A program made the position numbers and the translations under genes. Positions 1 to 5,669 of a stretch of DNA of 8,231 nucleotides are shown here, piece after piece. The stretch spans positions 1-8,231 of the forward strand of contig DAIDAB010000087.1 in NCBI GenBank assembly GCA_027310845.1, in the 5' to 3' direction. A model generated the notes under the pieces. It ran no database searches. It had not been told where the DNA came from and saw nothing but the letters and a program-made list of their open reading frames with translations. The stretch is from a bacterium (GTDB taxonomy: Archaea > Thermoproteota > Nitrososphaeria > Nitrososphaerales > CADDZS01). Numbering within the stretch: position 1 is the stretch's first letter; the number at the start of each line of letters is the position of its first letter.

Positions 1-52
1 GTCCGACTCGATTCGCGATCGATATACGTTTAATCAGGTCACAATTAAGGGA

Positions 53-62
53 GAAATAAAAA
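53..62 (-). terminator. T-rich terminator of tRNA-His
   Basis: Directly after the tRNA 3' end, the minus strand reads five T, one A, three T, then C. Archaeal RNA polymerase terminates at such T-tracts without needing a hairpin. The assignment rests on position and base composition only. Confidence 0.5.
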
Positions 63-100
63 GGGGCCGCCGGTGGGATTTGAACCCACGATCGAGAGGT

Positions 101-117
101 CTCTGCTCGCAAACGAG
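101..117 (-). other. canonical 37/38 tRNA intron, 17 nt
   Basis: Removing these 17 nt restores the seven-base anticodon loop CTGTGGA. The precursor forms a strict bulge-helix-bulge: anticodon stem, 3' bulge AG|A, 4-bp central helix CTGT/GCAG pairing the anticodon loop with the intron, 5' bulge GG|C, and a small distal hairpin TCG-TTTG-CGA. This is the established substrate of the archaeal tRNA splicing endonuclease, and both cuts fall exactly at 37/38. Confidence 0.88.
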
Positions 118-138
118 CCACAGCCTCCTATGCTAACC

Positions 139-176
139 AAATTGAGCCCGAAAAACCTCACTTTGAGGCTTACAGC
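139..176 (-). other. D-loop insertion in tRNA-His, probable non-canonical intron (~38 nt)
   Basis: Removing these bases joins AGACC to GGTTA and gives a normal archaeal histidine D-loop with G18-G19. The insertion itself can fold: AAGCCTCA pairs with TGAGGTTT around an AAG loop, or AGCC pairs with GGCT. I could not build a strict bulge-helix-bulge at the junction, so the exact ends may slide by a base or more and the splicing motif may be relaxed. Non-canonical and multiple tRNA introns are known in some archaea, mainly Thermoproteales. Confidence 0.65.
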
Positions 177-227
177 GGTCTGCACCACAGCGGCCAAAAG
201 ATCGGCTTTCAATTCATCTCCCGGAGG

Positions 228-235
228 TATTATAT
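228..235 (-). promoter_or_regulatory. TATA-like element upstream of tRNA-His
   Basis: The minus strand reads ATATAATA, centred about 36 bp upstream of the tRNA 5' end. This fits an archaeal TATA box with a short 5' leader. The element is nearly symmetric and lies about 55 bp before the start of the divergent gene at 287, so it might serve both directions. Prediction from sequence alone. Confidence 0.5.
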
Positions 236-286
236 GCGTTTTTGGAGCGAGAACTAAAGGCGCAACTTTCTTAAAGATACAATTTG

Positions 287-826
287 ATGAATGAACTTCC
301 AATGGAATTTCTAGAAGGGCGGATCCTAAGCAAGTACCTGCTTGAAAAGTACTCGAAGAATCCAAAGGGTTGGAGCTTCACAATGTTCCCCTCTTCAAGA
401 GAAGACAGCGGATTCTTTGGAGCACTAGTCTCAGGGCCCGAGGAAGTATGGCAACTCAAGATAGACTCCATTTTCAAGCCTAATCCAATGATGCTTGGAG
501 CCAAAACCGATCTAGATGCTGCGAAGGTAAAGCGTTTCGGAGCAGTTCCATACGGCTACCGCAAAATAGACACGACTCTCCTAAGACAACTTATGAAAGC
601 TCTTGAAGCAGAATCGAAACCCGAAGGAGGCAGGGTTGACCTAGATAGGATACTTGCGCCTGTTGAACCAGTCGTGCCCCGAGGAGGAGAACCCTACGCC
701 GAAGGGCCATTCGTCCTGACTGACAGAGAAAGTGCAGGAGTCTCCGAGAGCCAGAAGAATCTCGAAGATAGGCTATCTTCAGAGCTCAGGAAGCTTCTTC
801 GTAGCAGGTACCAAAGCTACGGCTAA
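287..826 (+). CDS. uncharacterised archaeal protein, 179 aa
   Basis: I do not recognise this family. The protein is soluble, with no signal peptide and no membrane segment. An N-terminal helix (about residues 7-22) leads into a Gly/Phe-rich, probably beta-rich part (about 28-62). Then comes a conserved-looking segment with KRFGAVPYGYRK near residues 82-93, a helix, a Pro/Gly-rich linker (about 124-141), and a charged C-terminal helix ending in Arg/Tyr. An in-frame TTG lies one codon upstream at 284, and ATG 287 is the simplest start; neither has a convincing ribosome binding site. The stop overlaps the stop of the converging toprim gene by 4 nt. Codon use looks like that of its neighbours, and the length and steady amino-acid composition support a real gene. 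Function unknown. Confidence 0.75.
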   Translation: MNELPMEFLEGRILSKYLLEKYSKNPKGWSFTMFPSSREDSGFFGALVSGPEEVWQLKIDSIFKPNPMMLGAKTDLDAAKVKRFGAVPYGYRKIDTTLLRQLMKALEAESKPEGGRVDLDRILAPVEPVVPRGGEPYAEGPFVLTDRESAGVSESQKNLEDRLSSELRKLLRSRYQSYG

Positions 827-1317
827 ACGTGATGTGCCAGCTTATCTGCATATGTTTCAAGCTCCTCGATGTGTCTGATCTTTCCCTTGCTCGCTGGAAG
901 AAGCTCTCTCTGATAGTACGTATCGAGCCTCGCGCGGCCTCGAAGTATTCTCTGCGTCCGTGCAGCAAGCTTCCTTCCTTCGCTGTCGTTGTCGAGCAAG
1001 AGAATTATTTTCTTGAATCTTGACGCGGTGCCTTCAAGCTTTGTCACGTTTGAGTTGTGGCATAGCATGAAGATACTGCCTGCGAATCCAGCATTTCTGA
1101 GTGCCTTTGCGTCGCGCACTCCCTCTACGACTACAAGTGCATCATCCTCGTCATTGAGCTTTCGCATAAAATCAGAAAGTGATTCGATCAGCATGGATTC
1201 CGCAAGAGTTGACTTGGCCAACAAGCGAACATTTTCCCGTGACCCAAGTTTGGGAATTAAGCGTTGTGGCCAGCTGAATAACTTTTCTATTGTTTGATGA
1301 GCGTCACAGTTATCCAT
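823..1317 (-). CDS. stand-alone toprim-domain protein
   Basis: A small protein of 164 residues whose core is a toprim fold, the metal-binding domain of DnaG primases, topoisomerases, OLD nucleases and RNase M5. Visible motifs are VVVEGVRDAKAL with the catalytic-type Glu at about residue 65, and LLLDNDSEG with the two metal-binding Asp at about 109 and 111. The N-terminal 55 residues are helical and the C-terminus is basic then acidic. It resembles the small archaeal toprim proteins of the UPF0292 type, by recollection of the family and not by a search. No primase or nuclease partner domain is present. ATG 1317 is preferred because upstream in-frame starts at 1341 and 1383 would run toward or into the divergent htpX gene. 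The end overlaps the neighbouring stop codon by 4 nt. Its target, RNA or DNA, cannot be told from sequence. Confidence 0.85.
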   Translation of the reverse strand: MDNCDAHQTIEKLFSWPQRLIPKLGSRENVRLLAKSTLAESMLIESLSDFMRKLNDEDDALVVVEGVRDAKALRNAGFAGSIFMLCHNSNVTKLEGTASRFKKIILLLDNDSEGRKLAARTQRILRGRARLDTYYQRELLPASKGKIRHIEELETYADKLAHHV

Positions 1318-1361
1318 ATATCCATGAATTGCAAAGTGCATTAGATACAGCGGTCTTGTAT

Positions 1362-2267
1362 ATGGCGTCTTGGGCAAGGACAACTGTCCTTTTCACTGCA
1401 CTCACGATGCTGCTGATGCTATTTGGGTTTGTAATCGGTCTTGCAATTGGAGTCAGCCCAATAGGGCTGATGTTCGTAGGGCTCGTTTTCGCTGGGATCA
1501 TGAATTTCGCTTCCTACGAATTCAGCGACAGGTTTGTACTCTGGTCCACGCATGCCAAGATCATTACTGAAGCGCAGAATCCACAATTTTACTCAATAGT
1601 GCGAAGAGTCTCAGAAGAGGCTCACATACCTATGCCTCGGGTCGGAATCGTCCAATCAAACCAGCCCAATGCTTTTGCAACGGGAAAAGGCCCGAACAAA
1701 TCAGTCGTAGTTGCCACGACTAGCATCCTTCAGATGCTCTCCCCTTCGGAGCTTGAAGCAGTGATTGGACACGAGATAAGTCACGTTGTTCACAGGGACG
1801 TGCTCGTGGCAAGCATAGCCGCAACGGTGGCAGGAACAATTTCCTTCCTCGGCCAAATGGTTCTCTGGAACTCTTTCTTTGGGGGATTTGGAGGCGGTGG
1901 AAACTCTAGGAACAATAACCAAAACGTAATACTCTTGATAGTCGCGGCGATTTTGGTTCCAATTGCAGCTATGCTTGTCCAGCTTGGAATAGGCAGGAGC
2001 CGTGAGACATCTGCGGACGAAGCAGGCGCGAGATTGACGCAAAAGCCGCAGGAACTCATCAACGCATTGAGGAAGATCTCCGGGAGAGCGCAAGCTTCCC
2101 AGTGGAATAGGGCAAACGCTCCTTCTCCCGCGACTTCTGCACTTTGGATAGTCAACCCACTTAAGGGCTCCAGCTGGACAGAACTTTTCTCAACTCACCC
2201 GAGCCTTGAGAAAAGGGTTAGGGCGATTAGAAAAGTTGCTCAGGAAATGGGAATCGCAGCAGAGTAA
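1362..2267 (+). CDS. htpX: HtpX-like M48 membrane zinc metalloprotease
   Basis: The 301-residue product matches HtpX, a membrane-bound zinc protease that clears misfolded membrane proteins. Two membrane helices lie at about residues 7-30 and 35-52. The zinc site HEISH is at 137-141, with His137 and His141 as ligands and Glu138 as catalytic base. The third ligand is probably Glu215 in RSRETSADE, matching the family's R-E-x-x-A-D motif. Hydrophobic segments at about 151-170 and 188-210 flank a Gly/Asn-rich loop. The family's C-terminal FSTHPSLEKRV motif is at 276-286. Length is typical. An in-frame ATG at 1290 would add 24 residues and overlap the toprim gene start. ATG 1362 places the first helix at the N-terminus as usual, leaving a 44-bp divergent promoter gap. 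It converges with the permease, with 6 bp between stops. All catalytic residues are intact. Confidence 0.95.
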   Translation: MASWARTTVLFTALTMLLMLFGFVIGLAIGVSPIGLMFVGLVFAGIMNFASYEFSDRFVLWSTHAKIITEAQNPQFYSIVRRVSEEAHIPMPRVGIVQSNQPNAFATGKGPNKSVVVATTSILQMLSPSELEAVIGHEISHVVHRDVLVASIAATVAGTISFLGQMVLWNSFFGGFGGGGNSRNNNQNVILLIVAAILVPIAAMLVQLGIGRSRETSADEAGARLTQKPQELINALRKISGRAQASQWNRANAPSPATSALWIVNPLKGSSWTELFSTHPSLEKRVRAIRKVAQEMGIAAE

Positions 2268-2273
2268 CTCGTC

Positions 2274-3572
2274 CTAGAAGAACGCCAAGAAAACGTAGAA
2301 TATCCCTGCACTCACGGCCGTGATGAGCGCACCAAACTTAAAAAATTCCACAAACCCAAACGATTGATGGCCTCTGCTCTCGGCCGCGTGCATTATTATC
2401 ACGTTGCTCACTGCTCCGAGAATTGTCAAATTTCCAGCAAGGGTTGCACCTGCTGCTAGTGCGAGCCAAGGGACCGCCATTCCTTCAAAGCCCAAATTTA
2501 GCATATGGTACGAATAGAGTTGAACAAACGGGACATTGCTCAGAATCTGGCTCAAGATTATAGAAACCGACATGATTGCGCCGGTTGATTGAACTCCGTT
2601 TCCCAGGATAGGGGCGGGAAATGCATCGAGGAGTATTTTACCTATGCCAGAGTTCCAGACCGCTCCCATCACTACGAACATTCCTGCAAAGAAAATCAGA
2701 ACTCCCCAGCTCAAGCTCACAAGCAAGTATTCTCTTTTGGGAGTCAGAACAAGGAGTATTACTCCGAAAGCAAAAGCAAGATTGCTCAAAGAGAGACCAA
2801 GAGTCTGGAGATACGGAAAGGCTTCAACGATTCCAAACGATGCAAGCAGCCCAATCATGAGCGCTGCGCTCAGCTTGGCAAGTCCGATGTCATAGATAGC
2901 GTTTCTAGGATTCTGAACTGGAGTGCCAGATTGTCCATCATTCAGCTTGATTCCCTCGTAGAACCGCCCTAAACAAAGTCGCGATTTGCACAGGTAAAAA
3001 AGTGCAAACAAAGAGACCATCGTTGGAAGGAAGAGGTGAGACAGAAAATCACTGAAGGGTGTTCTTAATCCACTGTTCAGTGCAACGAGCAGGTTCTGAG
3101 GATTGCCTATCGGGGTCATCGCGCTCCCGATTGTGATCGCATAGGCCAGCGGAAGCAGCAGGGCCCTGTTTTGCTTCAGCCCTATTTTTGATGCTATACT
3201 GATCACTATCGGCGTCCAGAGGAGCGCGATTGTGTCATTGACAAAGAGTGCTGAAAGGAAACCTGATCCTAAGATTATACCCAGCAACAGCTGATCCGTC
3301 TTTCTTGCTCTTCTCAGAATCTGGAGGGCGATGTATTCTATCAGTCCGGACTTTTCAAAGCCCGCAGTGAGGACCAGCATACCGAAGAGGAACCCTATGA
3401 CTGGAAAGCTTATTGATACGAATGCATCAAAAGGCGAGATGGAAAGTGTGGCGATCATGAGTCCCGCCCCGACGGCCATTGAGACCCAGATCGGGATCTC
3501 TTTCCCTCTTATCTTCCTGAAAATCAACAGCAGGTAAGTCAATACTAATATTGCGATGACTACGTAAATCAT
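2274..3572 (-). CDS. ArsB/NhaD/SLC13-type ion permease
   Basis: A 432-residue polytopic inner-membrane transporter with roughly ten to twelve hydrophobic helices. It shows the two-fold repeat typical of the ion transporter superfamily: VNDTIALLWTPI (about 111-122) followed by TPIGNPQNLLV (153-163) in the first half, and LSNVPFVQLY (344-353) followed by LAGNLTILGAVSNVI (378-392) in the second. The paired GNPQN and GNLT elements sit in re-entrant hairpins that bind substrate in this superfamily. Substrate cannot be read from sequence: arsenite, sodium/proton exchange, or a carboxylate or other anion are all possible, and no arsenic genes lie nearby. The frame runs up to 3662 and would add 30 Cys-containing residues, but ATG 3572 has a GAGGAGG site upstream and starts directly with the first helix. 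It converges with htpX. Confidence 0.88.
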   Translation of the reverse strand: MIYVVIAILVLTYLLLIFRKIRGKEIPIWVSMAVGAGLMIATLSISPFDAFVSISFPVIGFLFGMLVLTAGFEKSGLIEYIALQILRRARKTDQLLLGIILGSGFLSALFVNDTIALLWTPIVISIASKIGLKQNRALLLPLAYAITIGSAMTPIGNPQNLLVALNSGLRTPFSDFLSHLFLPTMVSLFALFYLCKSRLCLGRFYEGIKLNDGQSGTPVQNPRNAIYDIGLAKLSAALMIGLLASFGIVEAFPYLQTLGLSLSNLAFAFGVILLVLTPKREYLLVSLSWGVLIFFAGMFVVMGAVWNSGIGKILLDAFPAPILGNGVQSTGAIMSVSIILSQILSNVPFVQLYSYHMLNLGFEGMAVPWLALAAGATLAGNLTILGAVSNVIIMHAAESRGHQSFGFVEFFKFGALITAVSAGIFYVFLAFF

Positions 3573-3582
3573 GAGTTTGCTT

Positions 3583-3589
3583 CCTCCTC
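3583..3589 (-). promoter_or_regulatory. Shine-Dalgarno site deciding the permease start
   Basis: The minus strand reads GAGGAGG, 10 nt before ATG 3572. It is one of few clear Shine-Dalgarno sequences in the window and favours ATG 3572 over the upstream in-frame start at 3662. Confidence 0.6.
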
Positions 3590-3680
3590 TGGCCTGCTTT
3601 GCAAATGCGAAAGAGTATTTGTGACCGCAACAGGTAGTTACAGTTAAAAATGCTCCCGTCAATTGCTACATCAAGAAAAG

Positions 3681-3696
3681 GCGTGAGATCTCACGC
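3681..3696. repeat. perfect 16-bp palindrome, candidate operator
   Basis: GCGTGAGATCTCACGC reads identically on both strands, with no spacer. It lies 20 bp before the TTG start at 3717 and about 109 bp before the divergent permease start. With no loop it is a poor RNA hairpin but a good site for a dimeric regulator. It overlaps the region where the promoter of the 3717 gene would lie. The regulator is unknown. Confidence 0.55.
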
Positions 3697-3716
3697 TTGT
3701 GTTGCACTAAATCAAT

Positions 3717-4319
3717 TTGGTTGACAAAACTTTGAGCCACGCAGTTGAAATCACACCTTATGAAAGATTTCTAAGAGAATCACTTGCAGAAAAAAAACAA
3801 GAGCTTGAAGTTCTCACTCTTGCGCTTCAGAAAGCTAATCCCTTCAAGAGAATGGCACTCAAGCGGCAGCTCGAGGAAATCAACCAGAATGTTCAGATAC
3901 TATCCTCAGACCTTGAGAAGTATGAGCGCGGCCTCTCGTGGCTCAGGGAGCCGACGAAGGAGCGGGACGAAAAGGCCGAACATCTTGGCCCAGTTGACGT
4001 TTCAGCAATAACAGGTCAGGCAAAAACTGTCACTCCCGCACCTGTTGCACCGAGGCCTGCGCCATCTACCGTTGCAAAGCCGGGAACGACTTCCGTGCCT
4101 GTTGCAAGGCCTGCTGTCCCACAGACTGCCTCTGGTGCGGTTGCTCCTCAACCCTCTCAGGCTCCAACTCCTAATCTAGCTCCACCTCCCTCAGTAAAGC
4201 CCGTTGGGACTCCAGCGCCACCATTGGCCCAAAAGCCCGCTACTGCAAAAGAGGAAGGGAAAAAGTCAGAAGAGAAAACTGAGAGCACATCTTCAGAAAC
4301 TAATTCCTCAAGCTCTTAG
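3717..4319 (+). CDS. coiled-coil protein with Pro/Ala-rich tail, 200 aa
   Basis: No known family recognised. The N-terminal part (about residues 12-75) is a long heptad-like helix rich in Leu, Glu, Lys and Gln, which predicts a coiled coil. Residues about 104-176 are a disordered Pro/Ala/Val/Thr tract with loose repeats, such as APVAPRPAP and VPVARPAVP 19 codons apart. Residues 177-190 alternate Lys and Glu, and the last ten are almost all Ser, Thr and Asn. There is no signal peptide or membrane helix, so it is probably cytoplasmic: a scaffold or adaptor that oligomerises through the coiled coil and carries a flexible tail. The start is TTG 3717; a second TTG at 3732 is also possible, and no ATG lies before the helix. 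The last 12 nt overlap the end of the converging endonuclease III gene. A transcript promoter may be governed by the palindrome at 3681. Confidence 0.75.
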   Translation: MVDKTLSHAVEITPYERFLRESLAEKKQELEVLTLALQKANPFKRMALKRQLEEINQNVQILSSDLEKYERGLSWLREPTKERDEKAEHLGPVDVSAITGQAKTVTPAPVAPRPAPSTVAKPGTTSVPVARPAVPQTASGAVAPQPSQAPTPNLAPPPSVKPVGTPAPPLAQKPATAKEEGKKSEEKTESTSSETNSSSS

Positions 4320-4994
4320 CATGTTCATTTCTGCGCTGAACTCGAACCTGTAATAGTTGCAAAGCTTCCGCACTGGGCAATTAGGGCACATGGGAAGCAC
4401 TGGTTTGCAGATTGTCTGACCAAACCTTACGAACAGTTCGTTTATGTCGAGCCAATATTTTTTCTCGTAGATCTTGCATAGTTCATTTTCAGTTTCCTCA
4501 GGCGTCTTCGTCCTCACGATCCCTATCCGATTGGAGACCCTGTGAACGTGAATGTCAACGGGGATCGCTGGTTTTCCAAACCCATATACAAGTACGCAAT
4601 TCGCAGTCTTTCTTCCTACTCCTGGAAGGTCAATTAGTTCCTCAAATTTGGAAGGAACATTTCCAGAGAATTGTTGTTCCAAAACCTTTGAGATGTCTAC
4701 AACTCGCTTTCCCTTTACGTTGTGGTAGAGCACTGGCCTGATGATCTGCGCGACTTCTCTAGGATCGGCTTGGGACAGCGAGCTTGAATCGGGAAACTTC
4801 CTAAAAAGTCTCTGTGACGCCGCCTCAGTCACTGGATCCTTGGTCCTGGCAGAAAGAACTGTAGAGATCAAGACTCTAAATGGGGAGGAATCCAAAGCGC
4901 TTCCGATCTTTCCGAGCGTGGTCTTTCCGGTTATCTTGACCCGAATCAGGTCTAGTATCGCGACTGACTCGCGCTTTGTTCGCAGCTTTTCCAA
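4308..4994 (-). CDS. nth: endonuclease III, DNA glycosylase/AP lyase
   Basis: A base-excision repair enzyme that removes oxidised pyrimidines and cleaves the abasic site. In a 228-residue product, the helix-hairpin-helix LPGVGRKTAN begins at about residue 123 with catalytic Lys129. The catalytic Asp147 lies in PVDIHVHRV. Four cysteines, 196, 203, 206 and 212, in C-x6-C-x2-C-x5-C spacing, bind the [4Fe-4S] cluster. Each of these residues is exactly nine positions beyond its E. coli Nth equivalent (Lys120, Asp138, Cys187/194/197/203), which supports TTG 4994 as start. The open frame runs to 5267 but would there overlap the upstream membrane gene, and the extra residues look like out-of-frame sequence. 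No clear ribosome site is seen. It follows that gene by 26 nt on the same strand, likely co-transcribed. Confidence 0.95.
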   Translation of the reverse strand: MEKLRTKRESVAILDLIRVKITGKTTLGKIGSALDSSPFRVLISTVLSARTKDPVTEAASQRLFRKFPDSSSLSQADPREVAQIIRPVLYHNVKGKRVVDISKVLEQQFSGNVPSKFEELIDLPGVGRKTANCVLVYGFGKPAIPVDIHVHRVSNRIGIVRTKTPEETENELCKIYEKKYWLDINELFVRFGQTICKPVLPMCPNCPVRKLCNYYRFEFSAEMNMLRA

Positions 4995-5020
4995 TTTGTT
5001 TTGCTTCAGGATTCCACACT

Positions 5021-5626
5021 CTAGGTCTGAAGCGATCTTCGAAAGGTCGATAGCGCAAAATAGGATACGAACAAGAGAGTGAGGAATGCTTTGGTAGCGA
5101 AGACAAGATTTGTCTGCCACATGTTGACCGGATACGTGTTGACTGCTAGGTCGGGGTTTGGATTCGAGACTAGCAGTGATCCCCATAGAGTGAAATTGAA
5201 CAGCACTTCGTAAGTGCTCATGGCGAAAACAGCAAGGGAGATTAGAAGAAAAAGCGCCCTGATCCACCGTGGGACTTTACGTTCAATAGTCTGTGCGGCG
5301 AGCGCAAGAAAGCAGTAAGAGAATATTATTGTCGCCACAAAGAATATGGTCACTGGTTTCACAAAGAACGGGAATATGCTCGGAGGAGGAAACTCTAGCG
5401 GAGTTCCATTCGAAGTGTTCACAAGGGCGTCACCAACTATCGTCCTTGGATTAAGAGCATAGAATATCACAATCAAGATCAGTGTGAATGCCGAGATGCC
5501 TAGCAGAATGAGAAAAAGCTGCTTTTCCCCCTTTGTCGACGGGTAGCAGGGTGAAAGGAAACCGCCATGGGAAGCGTAGCCCTCAAATGGAAAGTTCCTG
5601 AATTCCAAAGTGGTCAGAAGCCCCAA
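5021..5626 (-). CDS. small four-helix membrane protein, unknown function
   Basis: The product is about 201 residues, with four hydrophobic helices at about 37-58, 88-111, 122-143 and 172-193 and a short basic C-terminus. The loop between helices 1 and 2 is about 30 residues, polar and Pro-rich. The loop between helices 3 and 4 holds an Asn/Pro-rich stretch (about 153-168). I recognise no family. The start is uncertain: TTG 5626 is used here, TTG 5608 is possible, and the first 35 residues are not membrane-like, so the true start could be internal at a rare codon. It lies 43 nt after the glycosyltransferase stop and 26 nt before endonuclease III on the same strand. The order suggests a membrane partner of the glycosyltransferase, but this is inference from position only. 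Confidence 0.7.
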   Translation of the reverse strand: MGLLTTLEFRNFPFEGYASHGGFLSPCYPSTKGEKQLFLILLGISAFTLILIVIFYALNPRTIVGDALVNTSNGTPLEFPPPSIFPFFVKPVTIFFVATIIFSYCFLALAAQTIERKVPRWIRALFLLISLAVFAMSTYEVLFNFTLWGSLLVSNPNPDLAVNTYPVNMWQTNLVFATKAFLTLLFVSYFALSTFRRSLQT

Positions 5627-5669
5627 GACGAAGCATCGAATAATGCTTTCGATAACGATAGCTCTTCAG

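Larger units (their letters stand above)
65..195 (-). tRNA. tRNA-His (anticodon GTG), interrupted in D-loop and anticodon loop
   Basis: Read on the minus strand, the gene folds as a histidine tRNA. G-1 is encoded (position 195) and faces C73 (position 65), the histidine identity pair. The acceptor stem GCCGCTG/CGGCGGC pairs over 7 bp, with one G-U. The D-stem is GTGC/GCAT, the anticodon stem GGAGG/CCTCT, the variable loop CGATC, and the T-arm GTGGG-TTCAAAT-CCCAC. The anticodon GTG lies at 119-121. The gene is 131 nt long because two segments must be removed: 17 nt after position 37, and about 38 nt in the D-loop between AGACC and GGTTA. CCA is not encoded; only CC and then T follow C73. It is transcribed away from the hypothetical protein at 287. 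Identity is well supported; the D-loop junction is not. Confidence 0.93.

Noticed and set aside
1..52. Left-edge sequence
   Set aside because: Contains short palindromic bases (TCGCGATCGA) but nothing I can assign; too short to judge.
45..365. Open frame on the minus strand and a plus-strand frame at 73-294 across the tRNA
   Set aside because: Both run through the tRNA-His gene and its promoter; composition is not protein-like and no motif is visible.
1290..1361. 24-residue N-terminal extension of HtpX
   Set aside because: It would overlap the divergent toprim gene start, and HtpX proteins normally begin just before the first membrane helix.
1701..2155. Minus-strand open frames opposite htpX
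   Set aside because: They are shadows of a gene with complete M48 motifs; no motif of their own.
2589..2972. Plus-strand open frames opposite the permease
   Set aside because: Charged, low-quality translations antisense to a well-supported transporter.
3573..3662. 30-residue N-terminal extension of the permease
   Set aside because: ATG 3572 has a Shine-Dalgarno site and starts with the first helix; the extension is polar, Cys-containing and unlike the family.
4041..4114. Direct repeat CCTGTTGCA...AGGCCTGC within the coiled-coil gene
   Set aside because: Spaced by 19 codons in frame and explained by the Pro/Ala/Val low-complexity tail, not a mobile or CRISPR repeat.
4995..5267. Long N-terminal extension of endonuclease III
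   Set aside because: It overlaps the membrane gene in another frame, and the catalytic residues fit a start at 4994 with a constant nine-residue offset from E. coli Nth.
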